From assembly GCF_026210795.1 (NCBI RefSeq), contig NC_089451.1, positions 2,836,001 through 2,900,000 of the forward strand: a DNA stretch of 64,000 nt, read 5' to 3'. Below the pieces are notes generated by a model that worked only from the letters and a program-made list of their open reading frames with translations, was not told the DNA's origin and did no database searches. The stretch is from Rhizophagus irregularis. Its lineage: Eukaryota; Glomeromycota; Glomeromycetes; Glomerales; Glomeraceae. The position numbers and the translations under genes are program-made. Of this stretch, positions 1 through 11,026 are shown one piece after another (position 1 is the stretch's first letter; each line of letters begins with the position of its first letter).

Positions 1-824
1 TAGAAAATTTATGTAGCTTTTGTTATGGTAAATATAGAAAGAGAATTTGGTTTAAACGATGTGATGATATGGCAGAGATAGAGATTTAGATCGTAAAGAT
101 AAAAGAAAAAGGAAAAAAAGAATAGAGGAGGGCGATAGTGGTAATAATAAAAATTAAGAAAAATTGAAAAAACAAATGAAAATAGTTTAAACGAAAAAAA
201 TATAGAAAAATTAGTAAAATTAGTGACGAGAAATAGTTTACAGTATTAAATGATGTAAAGAATGGTAAATCTTTTAAGAACACTTGGGGAACGAAGGTTA
301 AAATATATATTTAAATTTTATAATTTAGTTTACTATAATTGATTATATAGTTACATATTTAGATGATGGTATTTAGATAGAGGATTATATAATTTATTTG
401 TATAATTTTTTAGGTGTTTGTGTAATTATGTAAAATTTTAATAATCATAATAATTAATAAACGCGTTACGCAGGAGAGCTTGGGATGGTGTACAAAATGT
501 ACTCCTGATTTACTCGCTCCTTTTATTAGTTTGTTTATGGAACAAAGAATTAACAATGGCAATCTAACTATTGTCTTTTACAAATCTTTGTATGAAACAT
601 GCGTCTTGAATTATTGTACTATTTGGAATAGGTTTAACGAAGAACAATTAAAGGATATAAAACAAATGATATATACACCGGAATTTATACACCGGAAATT
701 AATGTATACATCAGGGTCATGGGGTGTAAATCTTAATATTTTAAGTAACGATTGGCCTTTAAAAAATGATTGACAATAACATTTTAGGATAATAATCATT
801 TAGATTTGTGGATTTTGAATTCCT
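1..824. other. Gene-free stretch; decayed upstream part of duplicated block A
   Basis: No convincing gene. An open frame at 480-773 (97 codons) exists, but the DNA there resembles the non-coding upstream regions of the other two block copies (near 7560-7680 and 35030-35130), for example the shared words around 'tttagtttgtttatggaac'. I therefore read it as decayed duplicated sequence and not as a gene. The first ~450 bases are AT-rich with nothing recognised. Confidence 0.6.
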
Positions 825-836
825 TATAAAATAAGC
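825..836 (+). promoter_or_regulatory. TATA-like box of membrane-protein gene copy A
   Basis: The 12-mer TATAAAATAAGC lies 147 bases before the ATG at 972. The same 12-mer sits 141 and 148 bases before the ATGs of the two paralogues (8393 and 35913), inside a short conserved segment ('gaattcc' before, 'ttagaactaaaaa' after). Conservation of sequence and spacing suggests a core promoter, but shared descent of the whole block could also explain it. Confidence 0.45.
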
Positions 837-971
837 CCTTAGAACTAAAAAAATCATATACAGGAAGTATCATTATATTATAAGAAAAAAAATATATTTT
901 TCTATTCTTTTTTTTTTAACAAAAAAAACAAATTCAAAAATAAACTAAGTCATAAAACCCTAGTTAAAAAT

Positions 972-2132
972 ATGGAGGACTCTCCCAATTCTGATCTTAA
1001 TTGGTATGAAACTCTCAATGGTAAAACCGGCATCTTTGCAATAGCGGTGGTCATAATTTTTGTATCAATTATAATTATTACATTCATTGTACGAATCATT
1101 CAATTTCCTCACCTCCGCCAACAAGTTATCAATTATTTAATTGCTGACAGCACTCGAAGTGCCCCTACAAGAATATTTAAGATGATCATTTTCTTGTTCC
1201 TTACTGCCGGATTGGTGGGAGTCATTTATTTCAATGTTTATAAAATGTTTCATTATCCTCCAAAGCTATCTATGAGTTTGGAAGAAGTTGATTCTTTTCC
1301 ATCAATGCTTTTTTGCCCAACCATCAAAAACGCTAATTTCGAAATTATGGAAGCAGGATATTATGAAAGTATTCCTGATATTAATAAAAATAATCCACTT
1401 GTTGATTTAATTGGCTCGAAAGTTTTTCAGAAGGATAATCTAGGAGAAAATAGTGATTGTGAATTTTTTAATGGGACATTGTTCCCATCGTTCCTGAAGA
1501 AGAAGAATTTTGCTGGAGGATATTATGATCTAACCTTTAATTCTTCCGAAGTTATCATTTACATGGGTGATAACAACGTGGACTGGATAAACTTCATTCC
1601 TCAAGGAAAAAAATTCAGTGATGTTGAATCTATAACGTTACAAGCAGGGGGTAAAATTTTTCAATATACAGAAACTCGTATTTAAGTCATAAATGGAACC
1701 ATATATCGAAATTTCCAGATGTCCTTTAAGGGTGATCTTCTCCCTACCACTGACGATACTGTTGGACTCTTAATCAACGCACCAGAACGTGTCACGACGA
1801 TGATTTTAAGGCCATCCCTTACACTAGTTGAAATTTTTAGTAACATCGGTGGTTACCTTAGCCTCTGGGGAATTGTTGTCTTTCTTTTCGGTCGTGATAA
1901 GATGGACCCATTCGGATTTGTCTCACGCTTTGTATTCATAGAACAGGATAAAACGAAACTTCTTAAGGAATTGAAGAAAATGAAAGATGATAGAAGTGTA
2001 AAACAAAGTAAGATTGATATTATCACCGAAACAAGTAATCTCGACGATCAAATTGAATTAGAAAACCTGCTTGCGAAGTATTATGTTCACATGGATTTCT
2101 ATAAACATGCTGTCAAGACATCCGACGTATAA
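972..2132 (+). pseudogene. Multi-pass membrane protein, copy A, interrupted by one nonsense codon
   Basis: This is the first of three paralogues (others at 8534 and 36061). The reading frame is open from 972 to 2132 except for one in-frame TAA at 1683-1685. The paralogues have CAA and CGA there, so a single C-to-T change of the CAA form explains it. No frameshift is seen and the frame continues as Val-Ile-Asn-Gly-Thr. Features are as in the intact copies: two hydrophobic segments near residues 23-45 and 73-92, a SFPSMLFCP motif, a long presumably extracytoplasmic region, then IGGYLSLWG leading into a third hydrophobic segment and a charged C-terminus ending KTSDV. The product would be 237 residues, losing the last membrane segment, unless the stop is read through. 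A sequencing error is possible. Function unknown; see the 36061 entry for a tentative channel-like reading. Confidence 0.8.
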
Positions 2133-2314
2133 TAAATTATATATGGAGCATAATATATACGTGTCTATTTATTATAACAACATACTTTTTCAACATTTCT
2201 TTTTGTTATAAACAATATATGTAAATAAAGTGCATATCATAAAAAAATTATTGATAATGTGACAAACTTTAAACAGTTTAAGTCTCATTATTTTATTGTG
2301 TTATTTTGGGATCC

Positions 2315-2433
2315 GTACAAAATCCCGAATGTCAAAATCCCGAATGGTACGAAATCCCGAAATATTGGCCAGAATTAAGCATAATGCTGCCCGGTTCGGG
2401 ATTTTCTGGATTTTGACATTCAGGATTTTGTAC
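2315..2433. repeat. Foldback (palindromic) repeat at left end of the insertion
   Basis: The arms at 2315-2340 and 2408-2433 are inverted with one mismatch. An inner pair (AAATCCCGAA at 2352-2361 against TTCGGGATTT from 2395) extends the stem. The core word 'aaaatcccgaatg' repeats several times. Confidence 0.7.
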
Positions 2434-2688
2434 CAGACCCGTCATAAAGCACTACCTATATCAACAATCCTTACTATCAACGCCAATACTAACGCACATT
2501 TTATGGTTAGTGATAAAAATCGTGCTATCAATGCACCAGAGGTCTACTTCAGATGCACTCCGCCTCCGGATGACGCTTCAAATACTACAATGAGTGTCTC
2601 ATATTTTTCCGCTGCTGAATCTGTGGACACCATCATTTACCCGCTAACACCGGCGCACGAACATTGTCCTGTGAAAATAAATATATAA
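2434..2688 (+). pseudogene. Unrecognised coding-like exon fragment inside the insertion
   Basis: An open frame runs from the foldback to a TAA at 2686-2688. The last ~80 codons have balanced, globular-protein-like composition (segments such as PEVYFRCTPPPDD and SVSYFSAAESVDTIIYPL) and use far more C and G than nearby spacer DNA. There is no convincing start: the ATG at 2296 lies in flanking and foldback sequence. I do not recognise the family. It may be the 3' exon of a captured gene or chance coding bias in a GC-richer insert. Confidence 0.3.
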
Positions 2689-4197
2689 AAACGAAAAAAT
2701 TCGGACCTGCTAACCTTGCATCATTTTGTACCTGACAGTATTTACGTACAACAACACTGATCGAAGAAAAATACGTGTATCTATATCGGAGTGTAAGTAA
2801 CCTACCTGGACTCTCTTTTTAGCTTTAATTAGTTTTTTTGTTCACTATTTGTAATGGTGCTATCTTACAGGGATTTCCTTGTTATCACCCCAGTCTACGT
2901 CTATATTGAATAAAATAAAATAATATAAAATAAAATAACGGGTCTGGTACACTTTATGATAGCCGTAGTTGTATTGAGGAATGGAACTGACGTCAAAACG
3001 ACGTCGCACCTTATAATCGAACAAGTTGATGTTATACGCTTTCAGGTAGAATATGCGCGGGTCACCGGGAGTACCCGGTGGCAACACAGGTAAGGGTTTC
3101 TTGCATTTGTTGCGCTTTCTAATACGTCGGAGCCAGTTTTTTTCCCGTTTACGAATTTTCCAGCCCCAGCAGCGGTATGTAGCCCATTGTTAGGATTGAT
3201 AAGTCGTGAACGCTGAGGCCTGAGGCCTGAGGTAGATGTTATAATTGTTTGAAGACCGGGTTAAATAACGACTGCGGCAGGTTGTTCACATTTCACATCG
3301 AAAATAAATTCCTAAATAAATCACGTGTTGACCGGAACTCAAATGTATCGTTCTTGACCTGTACGACGGGACTGACTTGACCCGCATAATATATTTTACA
3401 ATAAGGAGGGTCAAGATGATGCCACCATGAGGGTCAAGTCCGATACTTTTGCGAATCGGACAAAAGTTTTAGCCCCCCTATCCTTTTGACTGTCGTTATT
3501 GGTTCGGTTACGTATCGCAAGAAGTTTTCTCGTTGTAATTGGCGTAATCTATTGAAGTATTTCGTGACAGTTTGTTTAGAAAATTGCCTATTTAGGGAGA
3601 AAACGAACTTGAGGTAGTAAGTCCCTAAAATGTAATTTAAATTGGGTTTGTTAGATGTTGATCGATAGACCTTTTGTGAGCTCCGTATCATCTTGAATTT
3701 GTTATTGATCGTCAGGGTAAATCTTTATTGTTTCGTAGTGCAAGCAGAAAGTACCTGCCTTTTTTGGTATCATGTTTCGTTCCACTGCCACGCATGTCAC
3801 ATGAGATGTATGGGTTGGTTCGGCAAGTATGATACGAACTATATATAGCTTTAGTTGCGTTGGTAGTTGTTGTGTCGTTGGCTTCAGTCATAGCGAACTT
3901 CGGGGTAGGCTCCGTGTGTCGTCAGGAGAAAGAAAAAAGGTGGTACTAGGTATAGACCGATGTGAAAATTGTTCCTAACTCTTTGTCACGAAGAACAACA
4001 ATAGGTTCAAAATAACTAAAGTTTTTATTTTGTTATATATTTTTAAAGAAAAGAGTTTATTAGTGTGTGTAGTTGATAGTAGAAACACTTCCGGGTTTAT
4101 ATATAGCAACGAGCGTCTTTGTGATATAGGACATATACAGCTAACGTCGTTAAAATTTTGTACCAAATATCCGTGCTTTCTATTTTATTGTGTTATT

Positions 4198-5207
4198 CCT
4201 CGTATTTAAGATATTCTAATAGATTATGTTGGGACACATGAATCTATCTTAAGATGACTATCTGTTATTATTATCTGTTGGAATAATTCAAATGCGACGT
4301 ATTGTAAGTTTTTCGTCAAGTGATATTTTATAGCTCCGAAAATTGTATGCTTACACAGATGTTAAGACTTTCACACACTTGAGATTAATCAAACTGTTGA
4401 GTAAATTCCAAATTAAAATATTAAATAGATTGATTATCTCGAATACCTTTACCTATTTATATTTATTGAGGTTTGAGACATAGGACGGTATGGTTGATTC
4501 CGAGGGGGCTGAAAATTACCATATAGTAACCGTTCGTTTCGTTGGATTTACTTTTTCTTTAAATAAAAGAGAATAAATTTATTTCTATTAAACATTCAAA
4601 ATTATTAAAATTTGAATTGCAAATTAAATTTTTATGTAATAAATATTAATATATAAAATAAGTATCTGATATCTATAACAAAAATAATGTACAGTAAAGA
4701 ACGATCAGTAATCATTTTTTAATGATATATTTGATTTTGTCTTTTATCTTTTGTTTGACAAATAAAAAAGAATTGCATAATAAAGAATAGTTAAAAAGTT
4801 GATATTTAAAATTTATGAATTCATTATTATATAAAATTACATTAAAAAAAAGAGAACCTTGGTACTTATTTATATACGGTGCTTCAATGATTGAATAAAT
4901 ATGAAATAACTTTAAAATATATTATCGATTGTTAATGGAATTTATTATTAGTAAAGATTACAAAATCATCTTGATGGTTTCAGCCTCAATAGGATATATG
5001 GTTAAGAATTTTTCAATAAAACTTATACAAAAGTCATCGCAAAGTCCTTTTTATTTGTGGCTTATGATTTGTACTTTGTGTTTATGTAACTATTTTAAAT
5101 AGATTGAGTATGTTAACGGAACTTTTTTCCTTCGCCTTTCTATCAACATAAAATAATTTTATTTTTATTGATAAAGGTCTTTTTAATAAAGTTCTTTTTA
5201 CGAAAAC
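4198..5207. other. Gene-free; 3' flank of block A shared with block C
   Basis: No gene seen. 4198-4790 resembles 37990-38670 downstream of the third membrane-protein copy (shared stretches near 'ggaataattcaaatgcgac' and 'tgcttacacaga'), so this is the decayed 3' part of the duplicated block. The rest is AT-rich spacer. Confidence 0.55.
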
Positions 5208-5590
5208 ATGGGTGACTTTAAGATTATTGTAAATGACGATGTTGCAAACAAAAGAGAATATTCGAGTGATAAAGTATATTATAGAAAAGATGATATCACT
5301 AAGAACTAAGTTTATCAAATTGCAATTAGTGGTGAAGATAGAAGATTTGTTGTTACATTCAATACATATAAAAAATTAAATTTGTTCAATAATAAATTAG
5401 AAATCTTCGGATTAAAATACTAGAAAAATTAGAAAAGACTAATTATCGTCCATTTACATATAAGGCGAATCTAGTTTTTTATGAATCCTGGAATTGATAA
5501 AATAATCAGCTATTTTAAAACTAATGATGACTTTAATATTGTGAAGGCTTATGATACGAACTATGGCCTCCTTTATTGTATAGATGTACT
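5208..5590 (+). pseudogene. Decayed member of the 'MG...YEDV...AVSQDGKFVVTFDT' family
   Basis: From ATG 5208 the frame reads MGDFKIIVNDD and later QIAISGEDRRFVVTFNT, which matches the start and core of the better-preserved gene at 22202 (MGNSIGKVYRD, RIAVSQDGKFAVTFDT). The bases before both ATGs also agree ('acgaaaacatggg'). An in-frame TAA sits between KDDITKN and VYQIA, the splice donor after TFNT is changed, and the later part (EKTNYRPF, then IISYFKTNDDFNIVKAYD) is in shifted frames. The family is known to me only as an expanded lineage-specific set in these fungi; function unknown. Confidence 0.65.
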
Positions 5591-7123
5591 TGTATTCTTA
5601 CGTCTAAGCCATTAGGTTAACGTTGACGATATTTAATTAATAGGTATATATAAAAAAAAATAAAGACATACATCCCATAAATGATTCCTATCGACTCACG
5701 ACTTTGAATAGAGGAAAAGGCTAGTCTAATTTCGAATTTAAGTAGAAAAAGATTAGTTTATTATCAGAAATTTTTTAGAGGTTAAACGTGATGAAAATAA
5801 TTATTTTTAAAGAACAAAATGGTAGTACAAAAATATGATGAGATTAACTGAAATCATCGATAATACTATTGGAAATTTATACAAAGAAATTATTTAACAA
5901 TATCCAATTATTGATGTAATATTTAAAAATGAAATTAAAAATTAAAGTTGGAATATAATGAAAATCGATTAACATTTATTGATTCAATTAAAGGAATTTT
6001 TCCTTTTGAAATTATGGAATTTTTAAATCTTTTTTGGTATTACGAAAAAGGAAGATATATAAAATTACGGTATATTTTTATTGCAGACGGTTTTTAAAGC
6101 AACTAGAATTATATAGTCAAATAGAAATAATCTTTTAGTTAAAAAGAAAAAGAAATTGGGTATTACGAAAAAAAAATGGATAGAGTAATAATTATAATAA
6201 AAATTATAGATATTAATAATAATCCTTATAAAGGAGCACAGTGATTATATCATAATATATATTTTCGTAAGATTTTATATTACAAGTGATCCAAATTATT
6301 CTTTTTTCTTATTATTTTCGTCTTTTGGTAGATTAGCTTTATTTTTTGGGGGTGTGACGTTAATATAACCTGGTTTATTGGGTTTTAGTTTAATTTTTTT
6401 TACTAGATATTAAGTTTAGATTTTTTATACAGTTTTCAATTATTCTTTTTGTATCAAACTAAGAGTTCGTATATAAAATCTTAATAAAGTTTTTGAATTT
6501 ACCCAAAAAAAAAAAGCAATGATAAACCTCTTATATTAGCCGCTTTTAGATTAATCATCTAATATATAATATTTAACTGTTGCATATCCCGAAACCTCAT
6601 CGAGCCCTCAAATTTAAATGTTCGAATACCTAACACTATTATTGACATGATTTCTGAAAGAATATTGCTCCCGATTTACAAAAGATTAAAAAATTGGTTT
6701 GTAAAAAGAATCAGGAGAAAAAAACTTTTTTGATCTGACGAATTTATCTGCGGATCGCAATAACAAATTTATAAATCATCGTTGAGCCATTGATAATAAA
6801 AACACATAATGTGTTAAACAGTGATAAACGTTCATGTAGGCATGATGGCGTTATATTAAACTGAGTAGGACTTCTATATGGCTTATTTTTTGTAGGAAGG
6901 AAGGAAAAAAAAATATTTTAGTTCACATATAATATTGAGATATAATTTTTAGAATCGAAATCTTAAACGCTTTGTACGTAAATTCCATGTTTTTTGCTTA
7001 TAAAATTTCATTAGTCATTTATCATTGTCAAAAATGTGCTTGAATGACAAGATATATTATATTTAATAATAGCCTTATTATTTTTATTAGTGTAATTGAT
7101 AGTCCTATTTTCAAATATGTACT

Positions 7124-7342
7124 CCCTATAAAAAAATATTGTCCAAACATTGTTCGGTTTTTTGTTCGGAAAATCGGACATTTATTGGGCATTCATCATG
7201 ATATTGTACGTTTTTATGTGGTTAAAAATTCTCAATCTCCGCATCTTGTATTAAATTGTAACAAATATTGTATAATATCGTGCGAGTATCGGGAAAATTG
7301 ACCCCATTCCGAATATTTATCGGACAAACATTTTTTATAGGG
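7124..7342. mobile_element. 219-bp MITE with 3-bp target-site duplication (ACT)
   Basis: The ends are inverted: CCCTATAAAAAA at the left, and TTTTTTATAGGG at the right. The ACT triplet flanks both sides (7121-7123 and 7343-7345). The equivalent place in block C (near 34805) has a single uninterrupted 'atgtactgtatgttac', which is an empty site. No coding capacity. A related element with the same ends is at 20763-20998. Confidence 0.8.
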
Positions 7343-7827
7343 ACTGTATGTTACTAATTATCAATTTACTTATCTTCTTATATGTAGGCCACATAAAGAT
7401 TTACTTGTAATTTTTTCTTTGTAGAAAAAAGAACATTATTACATTCATGCAAGCGATATTAGGATAGTTTACATAATGTACTCTGCGTTTTATATTCCAT
7501 CTTTTTTCCGTAAAAGACTCATATTTCCGGTTGGTTCATTTTTACTGAGTTTTCCAGAAATAACGGATAAAAATTTTTCGCTCCTTTAGTTTGTTTATGA
7601 AACACAGAATTTGCAATAGTGAAATAAAATTATCTTCGGAATTCCACTCCGCAAAACTATGGCTCTTTGATATTGTACGACCAGTCTTTTGATAGAACTA
7701 TATGTTAGTACTATATAAACATATCAAGATGCATACCCGAAACCTATCAAGATCGGTAATTTTGCTCCACAAATCTTGTATGACGCATACTTTATTATTG
7801 TAGTATTATTTGGCGGAGTAATTTTCT

Positions 7828-8042
7828 GAAGTATACATAAAAGGTTTAGGTTTGAGTTTTCGTACAACTAGCCAAAACAAATCATGAACATCTTTCCTTT
7901 TATAGATAATTCCTGGTAGAAGTCAATTACCTTTTTTGAATAATTACCGAAATTATCATAATCCCGGCCCTGAAAAAATGCGTACATCTAATGGTAAAAT
8001 TTTTTTGGCTGTCTCTGAACTTTTACATATATTTCGGGTATT
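7828..8042. mobile_element. Diverged MITE copy of the 11377 family
   Basis: The interior matches the element at 11377-11601 ('catgaacatctttcctttt' near 7884, 'ggccctgaaaaaatgcgtac' near 7967). The terminal repeats are eroded. A sister copy lies at the same block position at 35264-35468, so insertion preceded the block duplication. Confidence 0.55.
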
Positions 8043-8392
8043 TTTAAAGCTTGTCAGAAATGCCATAAATTTTATAAGAAGCAAAAAGTTGAAGTGTTTC
8101 AAGAAAGTCAAGAAAGTGAAGCTGTGATTCTTTTATTTTTCCTCGGATTTTCCGAGTTTCATAAACGTATGTGGCAAAATTAGAACCAATCATACATTGA
8201 CTTATTATTGAATTAATTTTCAGATCATTGCTATATAAGATGTTCGGAAAAATGGTGTGGATTCTACCTATAAAGATCGACATTGCTCGGTTACACAAAA
8301 CCATAAATTTGTTTGTATCATATATGTCAAAATACAATTCGTATCAGAGAAACAATTAGAATAAAGAATCATTTTGTGGATTTTGAATTCCC

Positions 8393-8404
8393 TATAAAAT
8401 AAGC
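8393..8404 (+). promoter_or_regulatory. TATA-like box of membrane-protein gene copy B
   Basis: TATAAAATAAGC lies 141 bases before ATG 8534, at nearly the same distance as in both paralogues. The sequence after it is T-rich down to an A-rich leader. Confidence 0.45.
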
Positions 8405-8533
8405 TCTTAGAACTAAAAAAAATCGTCTATAGGGAAGTAGAACTATATTAAAATATTTTCCTATTCCTTTTTTTTTAAAAACAAAAAAAAAAAATAAATC
8501 AAAAATATACAAAAATATTTTACCAATTAAAAT

Positions 8534-9697
8534 ATGGACTCCTCCCGTTCTAGTCTTTATGATAATTATGATTTGTATGAGACTCTCAATGGTAAAACCG
8601 GCCTCTTTGCAATAGCGGTGGTCATGATTTTTGTAGCAATTATAATTATTACATTCATTGTACGAATCATTCAGTTTCCCCACCTCCGCCAACAAGTTAC
8701 CAATTATTTCATTGCTGACAGCACTCGAAGCGCACCCACAAGAATACTTAAGATGATCATTTTCTTGTTCCTTATTGCCGGATTGGTAGGAGTAATTTAT
8801 TTCAATGTTTATAAAATGTTTCATTATCCCCCAAAGTTATCTATGAGTTTAGAAGAAAATGATTCTTTTCCATCTATGCTTTTTTGCCCAAACGTAAAAA
8901 ATGCTAGTTTTAACATTGTAGCTGCATCATATTATGAAAGTAATTCTGATGTTAATAAAAATAATCCACTTGTTGATTTAATTGGCTCGAAAGTTTTTCA
9001 GAAGGATAATCTAGGAGAAAATAGTGATTGTGAATTTTTTAATGGGACATTATTCCCATCGTTCTTGAAGAAGAAGAAGAATTTTGCTGGAGGAATTTAT
9101 GCACTAGCCTTTAATTCTTCTGAAGTTATCATTTCTATGGGTGATAACAACGTGGACTGGATAAACTTTATTCTTCAAGGAAATAAATTCAGTGATGTTG
9201 AAACTATATCATTACAATCAGAGAGTAGTACTTTTCAATATACAGAAACTCATATTCAAGCCATAAATGGAACCATATATCGAAATTACCAGATGTCCTT
9301 TAAGGGTAATCTCCTTACCACCGATCCTAGTATTGTTGAACTCACGATCATCGCACCAGCACGTGTCACGACAATGATTTTAAGGCCACCACTTACTCTA
9401 GTTGAACTTTTTAGTAACATCGGTGGTTACCTCAGCCTCTGGGGAATTGTTGTCTTTCTTTTCGGTCGTGACAAGATGGACCCATTCGGATTTGTCTCAC
9501 GCTTTGTATTCATAGAACAGGATAAAACGAAACTTCTTAAGGAATTAAAGAAAATGCAATATGATAAAAATATTAAGCAAAATATTGTTGCCGAAAAAAG
9601 TAATCTTGACGATCAAGTTGAATTAGAAAACCTGCTTGCGAAATATTATGTTCACATGGATTTCTATAAACATGCTGTCAAGACGTCTGACGTATAA
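8534..9697 (+). CDS. Multi-pass membrane protein, copy B (387 aa, intact)
   Basis: This is an intact single-exon paralogue of 972 and 36061. Hydrophobic segments lie near residues 25-47 and 74-94, then SFPSMLFCP, a ~190-residue region with cysteines and N-glycosylation-type sites (NGT, NSS), then SNIGGYLSLWGIVVFLFG as a third hydrophobic segment. The cytoplasmic-looking tail is lysine-rich and acidic and ends HMDFYKHAVKTSDV. The N-terminal variable tract (DSSRSSLYDNYDLYETLNGKTG) differs from the paralogues, while membrane segments and tail are almost identical, so divergence is concentrated in the N-terminus and the loop. Start chosen because ATG 8534 aligns with both paralogues' starts. Function unknown; a distant DEG/ENaC-like channel is a tentative reading. 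Confidence 0.85.
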   Translation: MDSSRSSLYDNYDLYETLNGKTGLFAIAVVMIFVAIIIITFIVRIIQFPHLRQQVTNYFIADSTRSAPTRILKMIIFLFLIAGLVGVIYFNVYKMFHYPPKLSMSLEENDSFPSMLFCPNVKNASFNIVAASYYESNSDVNKNNPLVDLIGSKVFQKDNLGENSDCEFFNGTLFPSFLKKKKNFAGGIYALAFNSSEVIISMGDNNVDWINFILQGNKFSDVETISLQSESSTFQYTETHIQAINGTIYRNYQMSFKGNLLTTDPSIVELTIIAPARVTTMILRPPLTLVELFSNIGGYLSLWGIVVFLFGRDKMDPFGFVSRFVFIEQDKTKLLKELKKMQYDKNIKQNIVAEKSNLDDQVELENLLAKYYVHMDFYKHAVKTSDV

Positions 9698-9756
9698 TAA
9701 ATACCGTATAATAATAATTATTATTATATTCTTACTATCATTGTTAATTATCTGGA

Positions 9757-10245
9757 TAATCCGGATCTAAGGCTCTGAGAATGAAAATCCGGATACCTAG
9801 TTTGGATGGTAAAATTCGGATATTCATAGGATATTCGGATATTCACTGAATTACTTAAAAATTTATTTATCCCAAACCTATTTTATAATTTAATTTAATA
9901 AAATTGCCATGATTGACCTAATAATTATATTATAATATATTGTCTTTTTTATCAATAGAAATTAAGAAGCTGAATTATTATTGTTATTTTCATCGCTATA
10001 TTTTAACATTCATATTATCATCTATTATATTATGTTTTTGGCTAGACATCCTATTTTTTTTAAGCTTAGTTTTTTACGAAATAATCAATAAATATTTATT
10101 ACCGTTAGAATTTATTACTAATAAATTTTATTACATCATATTTACATTATATCTTGGGATATCTGGATTATATTGGATATCCTACTAAAAAGTGAACGGA
10201 TATATCCGATATTTACTGAATAAGTCATTAGGATCGTTCACCGGG
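9757..10245. repeat. 'Gatatccggat' repeat block present in copies B and C, absent from A
   Basis: The stretch is bounded by the similar words 'ccggatctaaggctctgag' and 'ccgggtctaagctctacag' and is full of variants of 'ggatattc' and 'ggatatcc' in both orientations. A longer relative occupies 37312-37945 behind copy C. Block A lacks it at the matching position (near 2210-2240). An open frame at 9940-10188 inside it is not supported as a gene. Confidence 0.5.
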
Positions 10246-11026
10246 TCTAAGCTCTACAGTATATATGTATACATGAAGATAAAGTGCATATTATTAATAA
10301 TGTATATAAGTTTAGTTTCATTTTATTGTTTTATTTCTCGTATTTTGGGTATTTTAGTAGATTAATAAATTCCGTTTACGATGTTTATGATTAAATTGTT
10401 ACGAGCTACATATATAACTGTGTCATGTGTCGTTAGATCACATGAGATTTTATATTTCTATTGCCATCTTTCTTAATTCAAATGTGACGTATTATAAATT
10501 TTTCGTCAAGTGATATTGTGTATTTACTGTTTTTGTCACGTGATGCTTACACAGATGTTAAGACTTTCAAAATGAGTTTGAGATATAAGGTAGTTCCAAA
10601 TTGATTCGGGATTTGGTTGAGTCCTGGGAGGGCAGAAAGTTACTAGAAGCATTACCCTGTAATGTAGTGAATTTAGAAATTAATTTTAAATATTTATTTA
10701 TAACAAGGATTTTATTAATTTGTTAAAGAAGTATTGAGATTGAAATTGCACCATTAGTTCAACCACCTTTGTCATGATGATGTAATAAAACGAGTTCAAG
10801 ATTATTTCGTCAAAATTTACAGCTATTTTCCATAATTTTATATATTACAATCATCTGTAGACAAGCAATAAACAGAAGAAACATAAGAATTTTTTGTTTC
10901 TATGCTCAGCAATAATAATTATTAGCCAGTATTATTACCATGATATAATATTTTTCAAGTAAATAAATAATAAATACATATGAATCGTGAAGAACATACT
11001 GGCAATTTTAATTATAAAAACGTTAG
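10246..11026. other. Gene-free; 3' flank of block B then spacer
   Basis: 10310-10680 matches the flank of copy C near 37985-38370 ('gattaataaattccgttta', 'ctgtgtcatgtgtcgtta'). After ~10680 only AT-rich spacer is visible. Confidence 0.55.

Larger units (their letters stand above)
2306..4181. mobile_element. ~1.9 kb GC-richer insertion between 16-bp direct repeats
   Basis: The 16-mer ATTTTATTGTGTTATT occurs at 2290-2305 and again at 4182-4197. In block copy B the corresponding place (10320-10343) is continuous, so the intervening 1876 bp looks like an insertion with a target-site duplication. The insert is visibly richer in G and C than its surroundings. It begins with a ~120-bp foldback (arms 2315-2340 and 2408-2433, 25 of 26 matching). 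A second inverted pair, GTACCAGACCCGT, lies at 2430-2442 and, inverted, at 2940-2952. No transposase was recognised. Small frames on both strands look partly coding-like. It could be a non-autonomous element or a captured gene fragment carried as passenger DNA. Confidence 0.55.
5690..8392. repeat. Upstream part of duplicated block B
   Basis: This stretch aligns by eye, with gaps, to 32645-35912, upstream of the third membrane-protein copy. Landmarks are 'cgactcacgactttgaata', 'aggcacagtgatta'-like words near 6235 and 33435, and 'cataatcccggccctgaaa' near 7960 and 35382. No gene is supported; open frames at 7044, 7936 and 8044 are shadows in repeats. Two inserted elements are listed separately. 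Confidence 0.65.

Noticed and set aside
480-773. 97-codon frame with Trp/Cys content
   Set aside because: The DNA is a diverged copy of non-coding upstream sequence of blocks B and C; the frame is not kept in those copies.
3434-3691. 85-codon minus-strand frame inside the 1.9 kb insert
   Set aside because: No start context, splice partner or family likeness; kept only as part of the insertion description.
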